Both the position numbers and the translations under genes were made by a program. This document shows positions 46,586-55,487 of a DNA stretch of 64,000 nt, one piece after another; positions within the stretch are counted from its first letter, which is position 1; each line of letters opens with the position of its first letter. Location of the stretch: contig NZ_KE136473.1 of the NCBI RefSeq assembly GCF_000407145.1, positions 972,489 to 1,036,488 of the forward strand, in the 5' to 3' direction. A model generated the notes under the pieces. That model had not been told where the DNA came from. It saw only the letters and a list, made by a program, of their open reading frames with translations, and made no database searches. Source of the stretch: Enterococcus caccae ATCC BAA-1240. GTDB lineage: Bacteria > Bacillota > Bacilli > Lactobacillales > Enterococcaceae.

Positions 46586-47191
46586 TTTTTTTGTCTCATC
46601 TTGTTTTTTTTTCGCTTCAACTCGTTCTTGTACTTTCTTTTTAAGTTCTTCTAATTCTTTTTCTTTCTTTGCCAGTTCGATTAAATCTTCTTCGATCTCA
46701 TGTTTCTCTTCGATTGGTTTTGGTTTGAAAAAGAAATTTAGTCCGATGCCAATAAAAGTCCCAATAAATGTATCAATTACTCTTGATAAAGCAAAGTAAA
46801 ACGATTCTCCTTGAGGGATACTTAACGAAATCAGTAATAAAGTGGCGATCGCTGAGATGATTCCAGAATTGTTGTTCATCCCGTCAGAAATGACAATTAC
46901 AACCATTACTAAAAAAGGCAGTAAAAATAATTCAACTAAGAAATCGTTGGAAAAAAGATCCTTAACTAAAAAATATATGATTGCTAAACCGCCGCCCAAT
47001 GTGTTTCCTAGAATTCTAGATTTACCAAAAGTAAGGCTAGTCGTCAAGTCTTGTCGCAATGAAAAGACGGCAGCTAAGGCCGCAATCATGGGTGCACCCC
47101 GATCAAATACTTTAAATAAAATAATACACAGCATAACAGCTAAAGCTGTTTTGAATGTACGCATACCTAAGCGAAAAGGACCGACTTCCAT
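46583..47191 (-). CDS. Aromatic acid exporter family (ArAE_1/DUF939) membrane protein, short form
   Basis: A 202-aa membrane protein of the FUSC/ArAE_1 family: RLGMRTFKTALAVMLCIILF, then RGAPMIAALAAVFSLRQDLT, and FGKSRILGNTLGGGLAIIYF. Four or more helices precede a charged coiled-coil tail (LIELAKKEKELEELKKKVQE). It lacks the long C-terminal cytoplasmic domain seen in the divergent neighbour. Substrate unknown; family members are linked to efflux of aromatic acids. AGGAGAG lies upstream of the ATG. Confidence 0.83.
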   Translation of the reverse strand: MEVGPFRLGMRTFKTALAVMLCIILFKVFDRGAPMIAALAAVFSLRQDLTTSLTFGKSRILGNTLGGGLAIIYFLVKDLFSNDFLVELFLLPFLVMVVIVISDGMNNNSGIISAIATLLLISLSIPQGESFYFALSRVIDTFIGTFIGIGLNFFFKPKPIEEKHEIEEDLIELAKKEKELEELKKKVQERVEAKKKQDETKK

Positions 47192-47307
47192 GAGCTTTCT
47201 CTCCTATAATCAACATTTAATCAGTTTTCTATTTAATGATAACCGAAATAGAGGTAAAATTACTAGTATTAAAACAAAAGATTAATCATTTTGTGAGGAG
47301 TTGTCAA

Positions 47308-48267
47308 ATGAAAATTGGATTAAGAACAGTCAAAACTGCCGTAAGTGCGACATTATCAATGATTGTTGCAGGGAGTTTAGGGTTATTATATCCAGCTTCT
47401 GCTGGGATCATTGCGGTATTAAGTGTTACAAATACAAAGAAAACCTCATTATTAACAGGATTTTATCGTCTCCTTTCTTTGGCATTAGCCACAGCTATTG
47501 CTTACCTTTGTTTTTCCATTTTAGGATTTAATGCGTTTGCATTTGGTGTCTTTTTACTTTTGTTTATTCCTGGGGCAGTCCATTTTAATCTTTCAGACGG
47601 GATTGTAGTGAGTTCGGTCTTGGTGACGCAATATTTAATTGAGCAAGATTTATCTTGGACGATTATTGGCAATGAGTTTTTATTGATGACGATCGGTGTT
47701 GGATTTGCTTTACTGATGAATTTATATATGCCAGATACTGAACAACATCTAAAAGAGGATCAAGAAGTGATTGAAACGATGTTTCGGAAAATTTTAAATA
47801 ATATGGCTGCCTATTTAAATCAACCTAATAAAGAAAAAAACTTATTTGAAAAATGCAATGAACTAAAAGAATTTATCCGAACAGGTGAAAATTGGGCAAA
47901 AAATCATGCAGAAAACCAATTGATTTTCTCAAATCATTATTATATCGAATATTTTACGATGAGACGCTTACAAAGTAATCGTTTAAAAGACATGCTACGG
48001 ATTTTAGAAAATATTACAGTTGAACCTGAGCAAGTAGAAAATATTCAAGGATTGTTGCAATATACAGCTGAAACGTTTGCAGAAAATAATAATGGACAAG
48101 ATATTTTAGATCGAATTGATCAAGTGTACGATGTTTATCGTAAAAAGGAATTGCCGAAAACGAGAGAAGAATTTGAAAATCGAGCACAGTTATTTCAATT
48201 TTTACAGTTGTTTCAATCGTTCATTGAAATCAAAGCGGAGTTTGCTAAAAATCAGAATGAAAAGTAA
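47308..48267 (+). CDS. Aromatic acid exporter family (DUF939) membrane protein, full length
   Basis: A 319-aa protein with the N-terminal ArAE_1 membrane domain (KIGLRTVKTAVSATLSMIVA, GSLGLLYPASAGIIAVLSVT) and a helical cytoplasmic C-terminal domain of about 170 residues (ENWAKNHAENQLIFSNHYYI). ATG 47308 has GAGGAG; the frame from 47236 is not supported. It diverges from the short ArAE gene across only 116 bp, so the two promoters probably overlap and may be coregulated. The region 48268-48566 downstream is AT-rich and shows no gene. Confidence 0.87.
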   Translation: MKIGLRTVKTAVSATLSMIVAGSLGLLYPASAGIIAVLSVTNTKKTSLLTGFYRLLSLALATAIAYLCFSILGFNAFAFGVFLLLFIPGAVHFNLSDGIVVSSVLVTQYLIEQDLSWTIIGNEFLLMTIGVGFALLMNLYMPDTEQHLKEDQEVIETMFRKILNNMAAYLNQPNKEKNLFEKCNELKEFIRTGENWAKNHAENQLIFSNHYYIEYFTMRRLQSNRLKDMLRILENITVEPEQVENIQGLLQYTAETFAENNNGQDILDRIDQVYDVYRKKELPKTREEFENRAQLFQFLQLFQSFIEIKAEFAKNQNEK

Positions 48268-48566
48268 CTGCATGAGAGTTGCTTAAGACAATCAATAGTG
48301 TGAAAAGTTTTTTTGTCTCTTTAGTCAGAAATAAACTCTCCATGTTAAGCTTGAAGTTGACATTACTTGATACCAGAATGTTCTACAATTTATTTATAAG
48401 ATTAACTTTCTAAATATAAAGCAAATATTAAAGTTTAGTTACGGAATCTAAAAATCCTAGTATTTGTAAAATCAAGGTGCTATACTTTCATCAAGTTCAA
48501 AAAATGACTTTTTCTTAATTTAAAAAATAAAAATAGTAAGTCTCTAAAAAGGTGGAACCAGAATTA

Positions 48567-49070
48567 ATGACTGAAAAATGGCGTGAAGATCAAGAATATA
48601 TGTCTTATGTGGAAGATTTGTTGGAAACTGAAGAAGTACAGCGTTTAGGAAACTATACGCAGCATGTTCACTCAACTCGTTTAGATCATTCAATCAGCGT
48701 TTCTTATTATAGTTATAAATTAGCTAAAAAATGGAACGGTGATGCTAGAGCAACAGCTCGTGCTGGACTTTTACATGATTTGTTCTATTACGATTGGCGT
48801 ACAACAAAGTTTGATGAAGGGTCTCATGCTTATATGCATCCTAGAATCGCTGTGAAAAATGCGGAGAAGTTAACAGAGCTTTCAGATTTAGAACGTGATA
48901 TTATCATTAAACATATGTGGGGAGCAACCATTGCTCCGCCAAAATACAAAGAAAGCTACATTGTTACAATGGTAGATAAATATTGCGCTGTCAAAGAAGC
49001 ATCTGAACCGATGACAAATTCGGTAAAAGCAAAATGGCGTCAATATTTTCCTAGAAAGCAATCTGTATAA
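48567..49070 (+). CDS. HD-domain phosphohydrolase
   Basis: A 167-aa HD-superfamily protein. The motif H...RLDHSISVSYYSYKLAKKW, then ARAGLLHDLFYYDW (the HD pair) and IIKHMWGATIAPP, gives the metal ligands. Substrate unknown; relatives include nucleotide and cyclic-dinucleotide hydrolases, but this one lacks the GYP extension. ATG 48567 is chosen (AAAGGTGG 11 bases upstream) over the in-frame GTG 48552, which falls within that site. Monocistronic. Confidence 0.82.
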   Translation: MTEKWREDQEYMSYVEDLLETEEVQRLGNYTQHVHSTRLDHSISVSYYSYKLAKKWNGDARATARAGLLHDLFYYDWRTTKFDEGSHAYMHPRIAVKNAEKLTELSDLERDIIIKHMWGATIAPPKYKESYIVTMVDKYCAVKEASEPMTNSVKAKWRQYFPRKQSV

Positions 49071-49071
49071 T

Positions 49072-49127
49072 AAAGAAAGGAACTGAAGTATAACTCGAAG
49101 AGTTATGACTTCAGTTCCTTTCTTTAT
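49072..49127. terminator. Long bidirectional terminator between HD and MATE genes
   Basis: AAAGAAAGGAACTGAAGT pairs with ACTTCAGTTCCTTTCTTT; inner TAACTC/GAGTTA extends it to about 24 bp with one small interruption. Confidence 0.92.
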
Positions 49128-49142
49128 CTAATTTTGTAACAA

Positions 49143-50498
49143 CTACGGTGTTTCGAATTCTTGTTTCATTTCTAATCGTTTTAATCTTTTGATTGCTTTA
49201 AAATAGGATGCAATCAAAACAATTACAGAACCGGCCCAAGCAAGCGGTGATGCTAAAGCTGCACCGACAAATCCTAAAGAAGCTGTCAAAATAATCGCTG
49301 CAAATGAACGCATGAGTAACTCCATGATTCCAGCCAATGTAGGAATGACACTTTGACCAAGACCTTGTAAAGTATAACGAATAATAAATAGGATTGCTAA
49401 TAACCAATACATGCTACCATTGACATTGAAGTATAGTTGAGAAAGGTTTAACACTTCGGTTTCTTTTGCACTAATGAAAAGAGTCACCAAATCTTGACCA
49501 AAAAGAATCACAATTCCTCCAGCTAAAAGACTAAATCCAATACTCATAACTAGGCATTGATTGACACCTTGTAAAATCCGTTTATACTTTTTAGCACCAT
49601 AATTTTGAGCTGTAAAAGTCGCCATCGCAATCCCAAATGACATCATTGGTTGAGTTGCAAACTGTTCGATTTTTCCAGAAGCCGCTTGCGCTGCTACTAC
49701 ATCGGTTCCTAAGCTATTTAGGGCGGCCTGTAAGATAATCGCACCGATAGCAATGATTGATGATTGAAAAGCCATAGGTAAAGCAATTGTTAGATGAGCT
49801 TTAAACTCATGTTTATCAATAGAAAAATCTTTTTTTCGTAATTGAAGGTTAGGTATTTTCCAATGAATATACAGTACACATAAGAGACTTGAAACAATTT
49901 GAGCTGTAACTGTAGCAATTCCAGCACCAGCGACTCCCATATGAAAATTAATGATCAAAATCAAATCTAGCACGACATTGATAATACTTGCAATTATCAG
50001 AAATAATAAAGGTGTTCTACTATCACCTAAAGCACGAATCACGTTTGAGAGTAAATTAAAAGCCATTGCAGCGAAAATGCCAGCAAAAATAATTGAGATG
50101 AAAACCTGTGCATCCTCTATGATTTCCAAAGGTGTTTGCATAAGCAATAACATCGGACGGACAAAAATCAAACTTAAAACAGTCAAAACAATCGTTACGA
50201 TTGCACTGATGATAATACTGGTGGCAAAACTCTTTTTCACACCACGATAATCTTGTCCACCAAAGCGTTGTGAGGTCAAAATAGAAAGACCTGCCGTCAA
50301 TCCTTGGGCAAATCCAATGATTAAAAACGTAATACTACCAGTTGATCCTACTGCAGCTAGCGCATCTTTTCCTAAAGTTTGTCCAACAATGATCATATCA
50401 GCCATATTGTAAAATTGCTGAAAAATATTACCTATTAATAATGGAATCGTAAAGAAAAAAATTAGTTTTGCAGGATTGCCATGTGTTAATTCTTTCAA
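49143..50498 (-). CDS. MATE-family multidrug efflux transporter
   Basis: A roughly 451-aa, 12-helix antiporter that expels cationic drugs in exchange for Na+ or H+. The start KELTHGNPAKLIFFFTIPLL, then IGNIFQQFYNMADMIIVGQT, and the internal repeat (LPMAFQSSIIAIGAIILQAA) are typical of NorM/DinF-like MATE proteins. TTG 50498 is preferred because GAAAGG lies nine bases upstream and homologues begin at this point; the in-frame ATG 50507 abuts that site, and a longer frame reaches 50543. Confidence 0.88.
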   Translation of the reverse strand: MKELTHGNPAKLIFFFTIPLLIGNIFQQFYNMADMIIVGQTLGKDALAAVGSTGSITFLIIGFAQGLTAGLSILTSQRFGGQDYRGVKKSFATSIIISAIVTIVLTVLSLIFVRPMLLLMQTPLEIIEDAQVFISIIFAGIFAAMAFNLLSNVIRALGDSRTPLLFLIIASIINVVLDLILIINFHMGVAGAGIATVTAQIVSSLLCVLYIHWKIPNLQLRKKDFSIDKHEFKAHLTIALPMAFQSSIIAIGAIILQAALNSLGTDVVAAQAASGKIEQFATQPMMSFGIAMATFTAQNYGAKKYKRILQGVNQCLVMSIGFSLLAGGIVILFGQDLVTLFISAKETEVLNLSQLYFNVNGSMYWLLAILFIIRYTLQGLGQSVIPTLAGIMELLMRSFAAIILTASLGFVGAALASPLAWAGSVIVLIASYFKAIKRLKRLEMKQEFETP

Positions 50499-50819
50499 TG
50501 AAAACATCCTTTCAATTTGAGAGAAAATTATAGAGCGATTCATTTTGTCATTTTGTCAAAAAAAACAATAGTTCCAAACAATGGAGCAAACACAAGGAAG
50601 AGAATAAAAATTTCCTTTTTATAGTAGCATAATAATGGGCTTTTGCAAGTGCTTTATTCAGTCGCATTAGAATTATAATTTAAAGGAGTTTTTTCATTTT
50701 CAAGTCAAAGTAACGCTTATTTCTCCTCGTTTCTTTTTGAAAAAATTGGTATAATTGACCAGCACGGAATAAAGAAGTGGTATGATAGAATAGTTGATAA
50801 AAAGAAAGGAGACGACTAT

Positions 50820-52127
50820 ATGGAACGTGAACTAAATACACCCCTAAAAATCAGCATTTACATGCTCAAATGGCTAATGATTACCTCGTTGATTGGGTTA
50901 ATAATGGGTGTGTTGTCTGCTTTTTTTCTGAAAAGTTTAGATACAGTGACGGAAATCCGACTAGATAACCCAGAATTGTTATTGTTACTTCCAATCAGTG
51001 GTGCTAGTTTTGCTTTTTTATATAAGAAGTATGGGGGCAGTGCGATTCGAGGAAATAACCTTGTTATCGATCAAGCCAATGGGAAACAAGAAAATATTCC
51101 ACTGCGTCTTATTCCGTTGACGTTGTTTGGAACGATTACGACGCATTTATTTGGTGGGTCAGTTGGGCGTGAAGGTACAGCGGTTCAAATGGGCGGTGCT
51201 ACAGCCAATGCTATAGGAAAGTTTTTTCGTTTAGATTCAATCGAGCGAGAAATCGTTATTATCAGTGGCATTAGTGCCGGATTTAGTTCTGTTTTTGGGA
51301 CTCCGTTAGCTGGAACGATTTTTGGCTTAGAAGTTTTAGTGATGGGTCGATTGAGATCGGATGGTCTTTTTCCGAGTTTTTTTGCTGCTTTTTTTGCTAA
51401 TTTTGTTACAGAGTCATTTGGTATAACACATACACATTATAGTATGGAGCAAATACCAAATTGGTCACTACTCCTATTTAGTAAAATAATGATTGCGGGT
51501 ATCTGTTTTGGTTTAGCGGGATGGTTATTTAGCCGTTCGCTTGCCTGGATCAAAAAAGTATATGCTAACTGGTTTGGCAATGTAGTCTTACGCAATTTTG
51601 TCGGAGGCCTAGTTGTGGTAGGAGCGGTTTATATTTTGCAAACACAGCGTTATCTGGGCTTAAGTTTACCTTTGCTTAAAGATGCATTTAATGGAGAGAA
51701 TCAGTGGTTTGACTTTCTTGGAAAGTTATTCTTTACAGTGTTATCATTAGGTGCAGGTTTTCAAGGTGGAGAAGTGACACCATTATTTGAAATAGGGGCA
51801 ACTTTAGGCAGTAGTTTGGCGATGTTGTTACACGTATCCGTTCCGTTTTTAGCTGGATTAGGCTTCATCGGTGTTTTCTCGGGGGCAACGAATACACCTA
51901 TTGCTTGTTTTATTATGGGAATTGAGTTATTCGGAAGTGATGCAGCACTTTTTTTATTTATGATTTGTTTGATTAGTTATATGTGTTCAGGCAATGCTGG
52001 AATTTATTCTGCCCAAAAAATAGAAATTGAAAAAGGTGTCTTGTTTTTACCAATCTTGACGAATTGGCAAAATAGAAAAAGGAATAAAAAAACTTATGCT
52101 ACACTAGATGATGAGGTGAAAAAATGA
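50820..52127 (+). CDS. CLC-family antiporter, probably fluoride/proton type (CLC-F)
   Basis: A 435-aa CLC channel-fold protein. The selectivity region that reads GSGIP in Cl- transporters is RGNNLVI here, and the gating-Glu motif is GSVGREGTAVQMGG. Asn or Met at that Ser position is a mark of the CLC-F fluoride exporters, and this protein resembles E. casseliflavus CLC-Eca in layout. The C-terminal half has SLGAGFQGGEVTPLFEIGAT and SGATNTPIACFIMGIE, with no CBS domains. AAAGGAG precedes the ATG. No fluoride riboswitch is visible upstream. The UPF0223 gene overlaps its stop by four bases. Confidence 0.88.
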   Translation: MERELNTPLKISIYMLKWLMITSLIGLIMGVLSAFFLKSLDTVTEIRLDNPELLLLLPISGASFAFLYKKYGGSAIRGNNLVIDQANGKQENIPLRLIPLTLFGTITTHLFGGSVGREGTAVQMGGATANAIGKFFRLDSIEREIVIISGISAGFSSVFGTPLAGTIFGLEVLVMGRLRSDGLFPSFFAAFFANFVTESFGITHTHYSMEQIPNWSLLLFSKIMIAGICFGLAGWLFSRSLAWIKKVYANWFGNVVLRNFVGGLVVVGAVYILQTQRYLGLSLPLLKDAFNGENQWFDFLGKLFFTVLSLGAGFQGGEVTPLFEIGATLGSSLAMLLHVSVPFLAGLGFIGVFSGATNTPIACFIMGIELFGSDAALFLFMICLISYMCSGNAGIYSAQKIEIEKGVLFLPILTNWQNRKRNKKTYATLDDEVKK

Positions 52128-52402
52128 AAGACTACCAATATCCGTTAGATTTAGATTGGACAATAGATGAAATGGTGATCGTGACTAATTTGTGGTCAGC
52201 CGTAGAACAAGCAAACGAAACTGGAATCGATACCGACGTTTTTTTAAAGGCGTACAAACGATTCAAAACAGTTGTTAAAAGTATTGGTGAAGAAAAACGT
52301 TTAGGAAATGACTTTCAAAAAGCATCAGGGTATTCGTTATATCGAACACTTCAACAAGCTAAAAAGCAAGAGTCAGGTAGATTGAAACTAGGAGCTGATT
52401 AA
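52124..52402 (+). CDS. UPF0223 family protein
   Basis: A 92-aa protein of the UPF0223 (YktA) family: YQYPLDLDWTIDEMVIVTNL, VFLKAYKRFKTVVKSIGEEK and DFQKASGYSLYRTLQQAK. The function is unknown; a small helical fold is known for the family. It begins with ATG overlapping the CLC stop (ATGA) and is followed after one base by the inositol-phosphatase gene, so all three are cotranscribed. Confidence 0.9.
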   Translation: MKDYQYPLDLDWTIDEMVIVTNLWSAVEQANETGIDTDVFLKAYKRFKTVVKSIGEEKRLGNDFQKASGYSLYRTLQQAKKQESGRLKLGAD

Positions 52403-52403
52403 A

Positions 52404-53177
52404 TTGACTTCAGAAAAAATGATTATCCAAATCAAAGAATGGTTAAAAGAGGCAGCAGGATATATTCAAGTTAGCTTGACCAATAAACTTTTGGTTTCTC
52501 AAAAGTCAAATAGAAAGGATCTAGTCACAAACATTGATGAAGAGACGCAAGCTTTTTTTATCAAGAAAATCAACCAGAATTACCCTAATGATCGCATTTT
52601 AGCTGAAGAGAAAGGCTTTGATACAATTGAGTCACTTGCTGGTCGTGTTTGGATTATCGACCCTATTGATGGTACGATGAATTTTGTCATGGAACAAGAA
52701 AATTTTTGTATCATGATCGCTGTGTACGAAGATGGTGTAGGACAGTTAGGATTTATTTATGATGTAATGAAAGATGAATTGTATTGGGGCGGCAGGAAAC
52801 AAGGAGTTTTTCTCAATGATCAAAAATTACAACAGCCAAAAGATACCGCTCTATCAAAAGGATTATTAGGAATGAATGCGTATATGTACGGTAAAAATAT
52901 TTATGCTGCTGGTGAAATCGGTCATGCAAGCATGGGGATTAGAGTTAGTGGCTGCGCAGGAATCGAACTGATTGCGATGCTTAAGGGCAATCATATTGGC
53001 TATATTTCTAACTTAAGTCCATGGGATTATGCTGCTGGTTTAGTGTTACTTAATGAGTTTGGTTATAAGTATTCTAATATAGAAGGAAAACCACTAGCTT
53101 TTGCTAAACGTGAATACTTTTTGGCAGCAACTCCTACAGCATATGCTCAAATTCAGAAAGATTTTATTCGCAATTAG
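52404..53177 (+). CDS. Inositol monophosphatase family protein
   Basis: A 257-aa Mg2+-dependent phosphatase of the IMPase/FBPase fold. Metal-binding motifs are LAEEKGF, WIIDPIDGTMNFV and the C-terminal SPWDYAAGLVLLNEFGY. In Firmicutes such proteins may act on inositol phosphates, NADP or 3'-phosphoadenosine phosphate; the substrate is not clear. The start is TTG with AGGAGC upstream. It is the last gene of the CLC operon; typA follows 222 bp later with its own -10-like TATAAT. Confidence 0.92.
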   Translation: MTSEKMIIQIKEWLKEAAGYIQVSLTNKLLVSQKSNRKDLVTNIDEETQAFFIKKINQNYPNDRILAEEKGFDTIESLAGRVWIIDPIDGTMNFVMEQENFCIMIAVYEDGVGQLGFIYDVMKDELYWGGRKQGVFLNDQKLQQPKDTALSKGLLGMNAYMYGKNIYAAGEIGHASMGIRVSGCAGIELIAMLKGNHIGYISNLSPWDYAAGLVLLNEFGYKYSNIEGKPLAFAKREYFLAATPTAYAQIQKDFIRN

Positions 53178-53399
53178 TACGTATTGCCTATTAAGATAGA
53201 AGAGAACGAGCGATAATTCATCAGAAAATGTTGCTTTTTTTCAGTAAATATGGTATTTTTTCAGAAAAAGGCAATAAAATATGAAGTTTTCACAACTTTT
53301 GAAAGCTTTAGACTATATTTCATGAAAAAAATTTGGTATAATAAACAGTCGGATTTAATGAACAAGTGACGTAAGGCAAAAGGATAAGGAGCAATTACA

Positions 53400-55235
53400 T
53401 TGAAATACAGAGAAGATATTAGAAACGTGGCCATCATCGCCCACGTCGATCATGGTAAAACAACATTAGTAGATGAACTTTTAAAACAATCAGATACGTT
53501 AGATGGACACACACAATTACAAGAACGTGCGATGGATTCAAACGCTATTGAAAGCGAACGTGGAATCACGATCTTAGCTAAAAATACAGCAGTTGACTAC
53601 AAAGGTACTCGTATCAACATTTTGGATACACCTGGACACGCGGACTTCGGTGGTGAAGTAGAACGTATCATGAAAATGGTAGACGGCGTAGTTTTAGTTG
53701 TCGATGCATACGAAGGAACAATGCCTCAAACACGTTTCGTATTGAAAAAAGCATTAGAACAAAAAGTAACACCAATCGTCGTTGTAAATAAAATTGATAA
53801 ACCTTCTGCACGCCCTGAGCATGTTGTAGATGAGGTCTTAGAATTATTTATCGAATTAGGTGCGGATGATGATCAATTGGATTTCCCAGTTGTCTATGCA
53901 TCAGCATTAAACGGAACTTCAAGCGATTCTGATAATCCTGAAGATCAAGAACCAACAATGGCTCCTATTTTTGATCAAATTATTGAACACGTACCTGCAC
54001 CAGTTGATAACTCAGATGAGCCTTTACAATTCCAAGTATCATTATTAGACTACAATGATTACGTTGGACGTATTGGTATCGGCCGTGTGTTCCGTGGAAC
54101 AATGAAAGTCGGAGATCAAGTTGCTTTAATGAAATTAGATGGTAGCGTGAAAAACTTCCGCGTGACGAAAATCTTTGGTTTCTTTGGCTTGCAACGTGTT
54201 GAAATCAATGAAGCTAAAGCGGGCGACTTGATTGCTGTTTCAGGTATGGAAGATATTTTCGTTGGTGAGACTGTTGCGGATGTTGCGCACCAAGAAGCTT
54301 TACCAATCCTACACATCGATGAACCAACATTACAAATGACATTCTTAGTAAACAACTCTCCGTTTGCCGGTCGTGAAGGTAAATATGTCACTTCTCGTAA
54401 AATCGAAGAACGTTTAATGTCAGAACTACAAACAGATGTATCACTACGTGTAGAACCAATTGGACCGGATTCTTGGACTGTATCTGGACGTGGTGAGTTA
54501 CACTTATCAATTTTGATAGAAAATATGCGTCGTGAAGGTTACGAACTACAAGTTTCTCGTCCTGAAGTTATTGAACGTGAGATTGAAGGCGTAAAATGCG
54601 AACCGTTTGAGCGTGTTCAAATCGATACTCCTGAAGAATATATGGGTAGTGTTATTGAATCATTAAGCCTACGTAAAGGTGAAATGCAAGATATGATCCA
54701 CACTGGTAACGGTCAAATTCGTTTGATTTTCTTAGCACCAGCTCGTGGTTTGATCGGTTATACAACTGAATTCTTGTCAATGACTCGTGGATACGGTATT
54801 ATGCACCATACCTTTGATCAATATCTACCAATGATTCAAGGAACAATTGGCGGACGTCATCAAGGTGCTTTGGTTTCGATCGATACTGGTAAAGCAACTA
54901 CTTACAGTATTATGAGTATTGAAGAACGTGGAACAGTCTTTGTAGAGCCTACGACTGATGTTTATGAAGGTATGATCATCGGTGAAAATAACCGCGATAA
55001 TGACTTGACTGTAAACATCACAAGAGCAAAACAAATGACTAACGTTCGTTCTGCCAACAAAGACCAAACGTCAGTTATCAAAAAAGCAAAAATCCTTACA
55101 TTAGAAGAATCATTAGAATTCTTGAATGACGATGAATATTGTGAAGTAACACCAGAAAGCATTCGTTTAAGAAAACAAATTCTTAATAAAAACGAACGTG
55201 AGAAAGCTAGCAAAAAGAAAAAAGTAGCTGAATAA
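53400..55235 (+). CDS. typA: Translational GTPase TypA/BipA
   Basis: A 611-aa ribosome-binding GTPase that helps 50S assembly and stress growth. The G motifs [32 protein letters not shown] and NKIDKP are present, followed by EF-G-like domains II, III and V and the BipA-specific C-terminal domain ([20 protein letters not shown]). The start is TTG with AAGGAGC upstream. It is a single gene followed by a terminator. Confidence 0.97.
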   Translation: MKYREDIRNVAIIAHVDHGKTTLVDELLKQSDTLDGHTQLQERAMDSNAIESERGITILAKNTAVDYKGTRINILDTPGHADFGGEVERIMKMVDGVVLVVDAYEGTMPQTRFVLKKALEQKVTPIVVVNKIDKPSARPEHVVDEVLELFIELGADDDQLDFPVVYASALNGTSSDSDNPEDQEPTMAPIFDQIIEHVPAPVDNSDEPLQFQVSLLDYNDYVGRIGIGRVFRGTMKVGDQVALMKLDGSVKNFRVTKIFGFFGLQRVEINEAKAGDLIAVSGMEDIFVGETVADVAHQEALPILHIDEPTLQMTFLVNNSPFAGREGKYVTSRKIEERLMSELQTDVSLRVEPIGPDSWTVSGRGELHLSILIENMRREGYELQVSRPEVIEREIEGVKCEPFERVQIDTPEEYMGSVIESLSLRKGEMQDMIHTGNGQIRLIFLAPARGLIGYTTEFLSMTRGYGIMHHTFDQYLPMIQGTIGGRHQGALVSIDTGKATTYSIMSIEERGTVFVEPTTDVYEGMIIGENNRDNDLTVNITRAKQMTNVRSANKDQTSVIKKAKILTLEESLEFLNDDEYCEVTPESIRLRKQILNKNEREKASKKKKVAE

Positions 55236-55246
55236 AAAAATAAGTG

Positions 55247-55288
55247 GGTGGAATAAGACTTGAAAAGTTTTGTTCCATCTTTTTTTTG
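55247..55288 (+). terminator. Terminator after typA
   Basis: GGTGGAATAAGACTT pairs with AAGTTTTGTTCCATC (a few wobble pairs), loop GAA, followed by a T tract. Confidence 0.82.
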
Positions 55289-55487
55289 TGGATAACTTTA
55301 ATGAATAATGACAAGAAATACGTATCTTAATTTTAGAAACCTTCATTTATCAAGGTTTTGTTGTTTGGAGAAATTATAATAGTGTTTCACAAAAGACGAA
55401 TTGTTTCACAATCTATAAATCCTTCCTTGAATTGCAGTATAGCGCATGCTAAAATAACAACCAGACACGAAGAACGGAGAGAATTTC

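Noticed and set aside
50544..50819. Fluoride (crcB) riboswitch before the CLC gene
   Set aside because: No sequence matching the short crcB-motif core is present on the plus strand; only promoter-like TGGTATAAT and TGGTATGAT boxes are seen.
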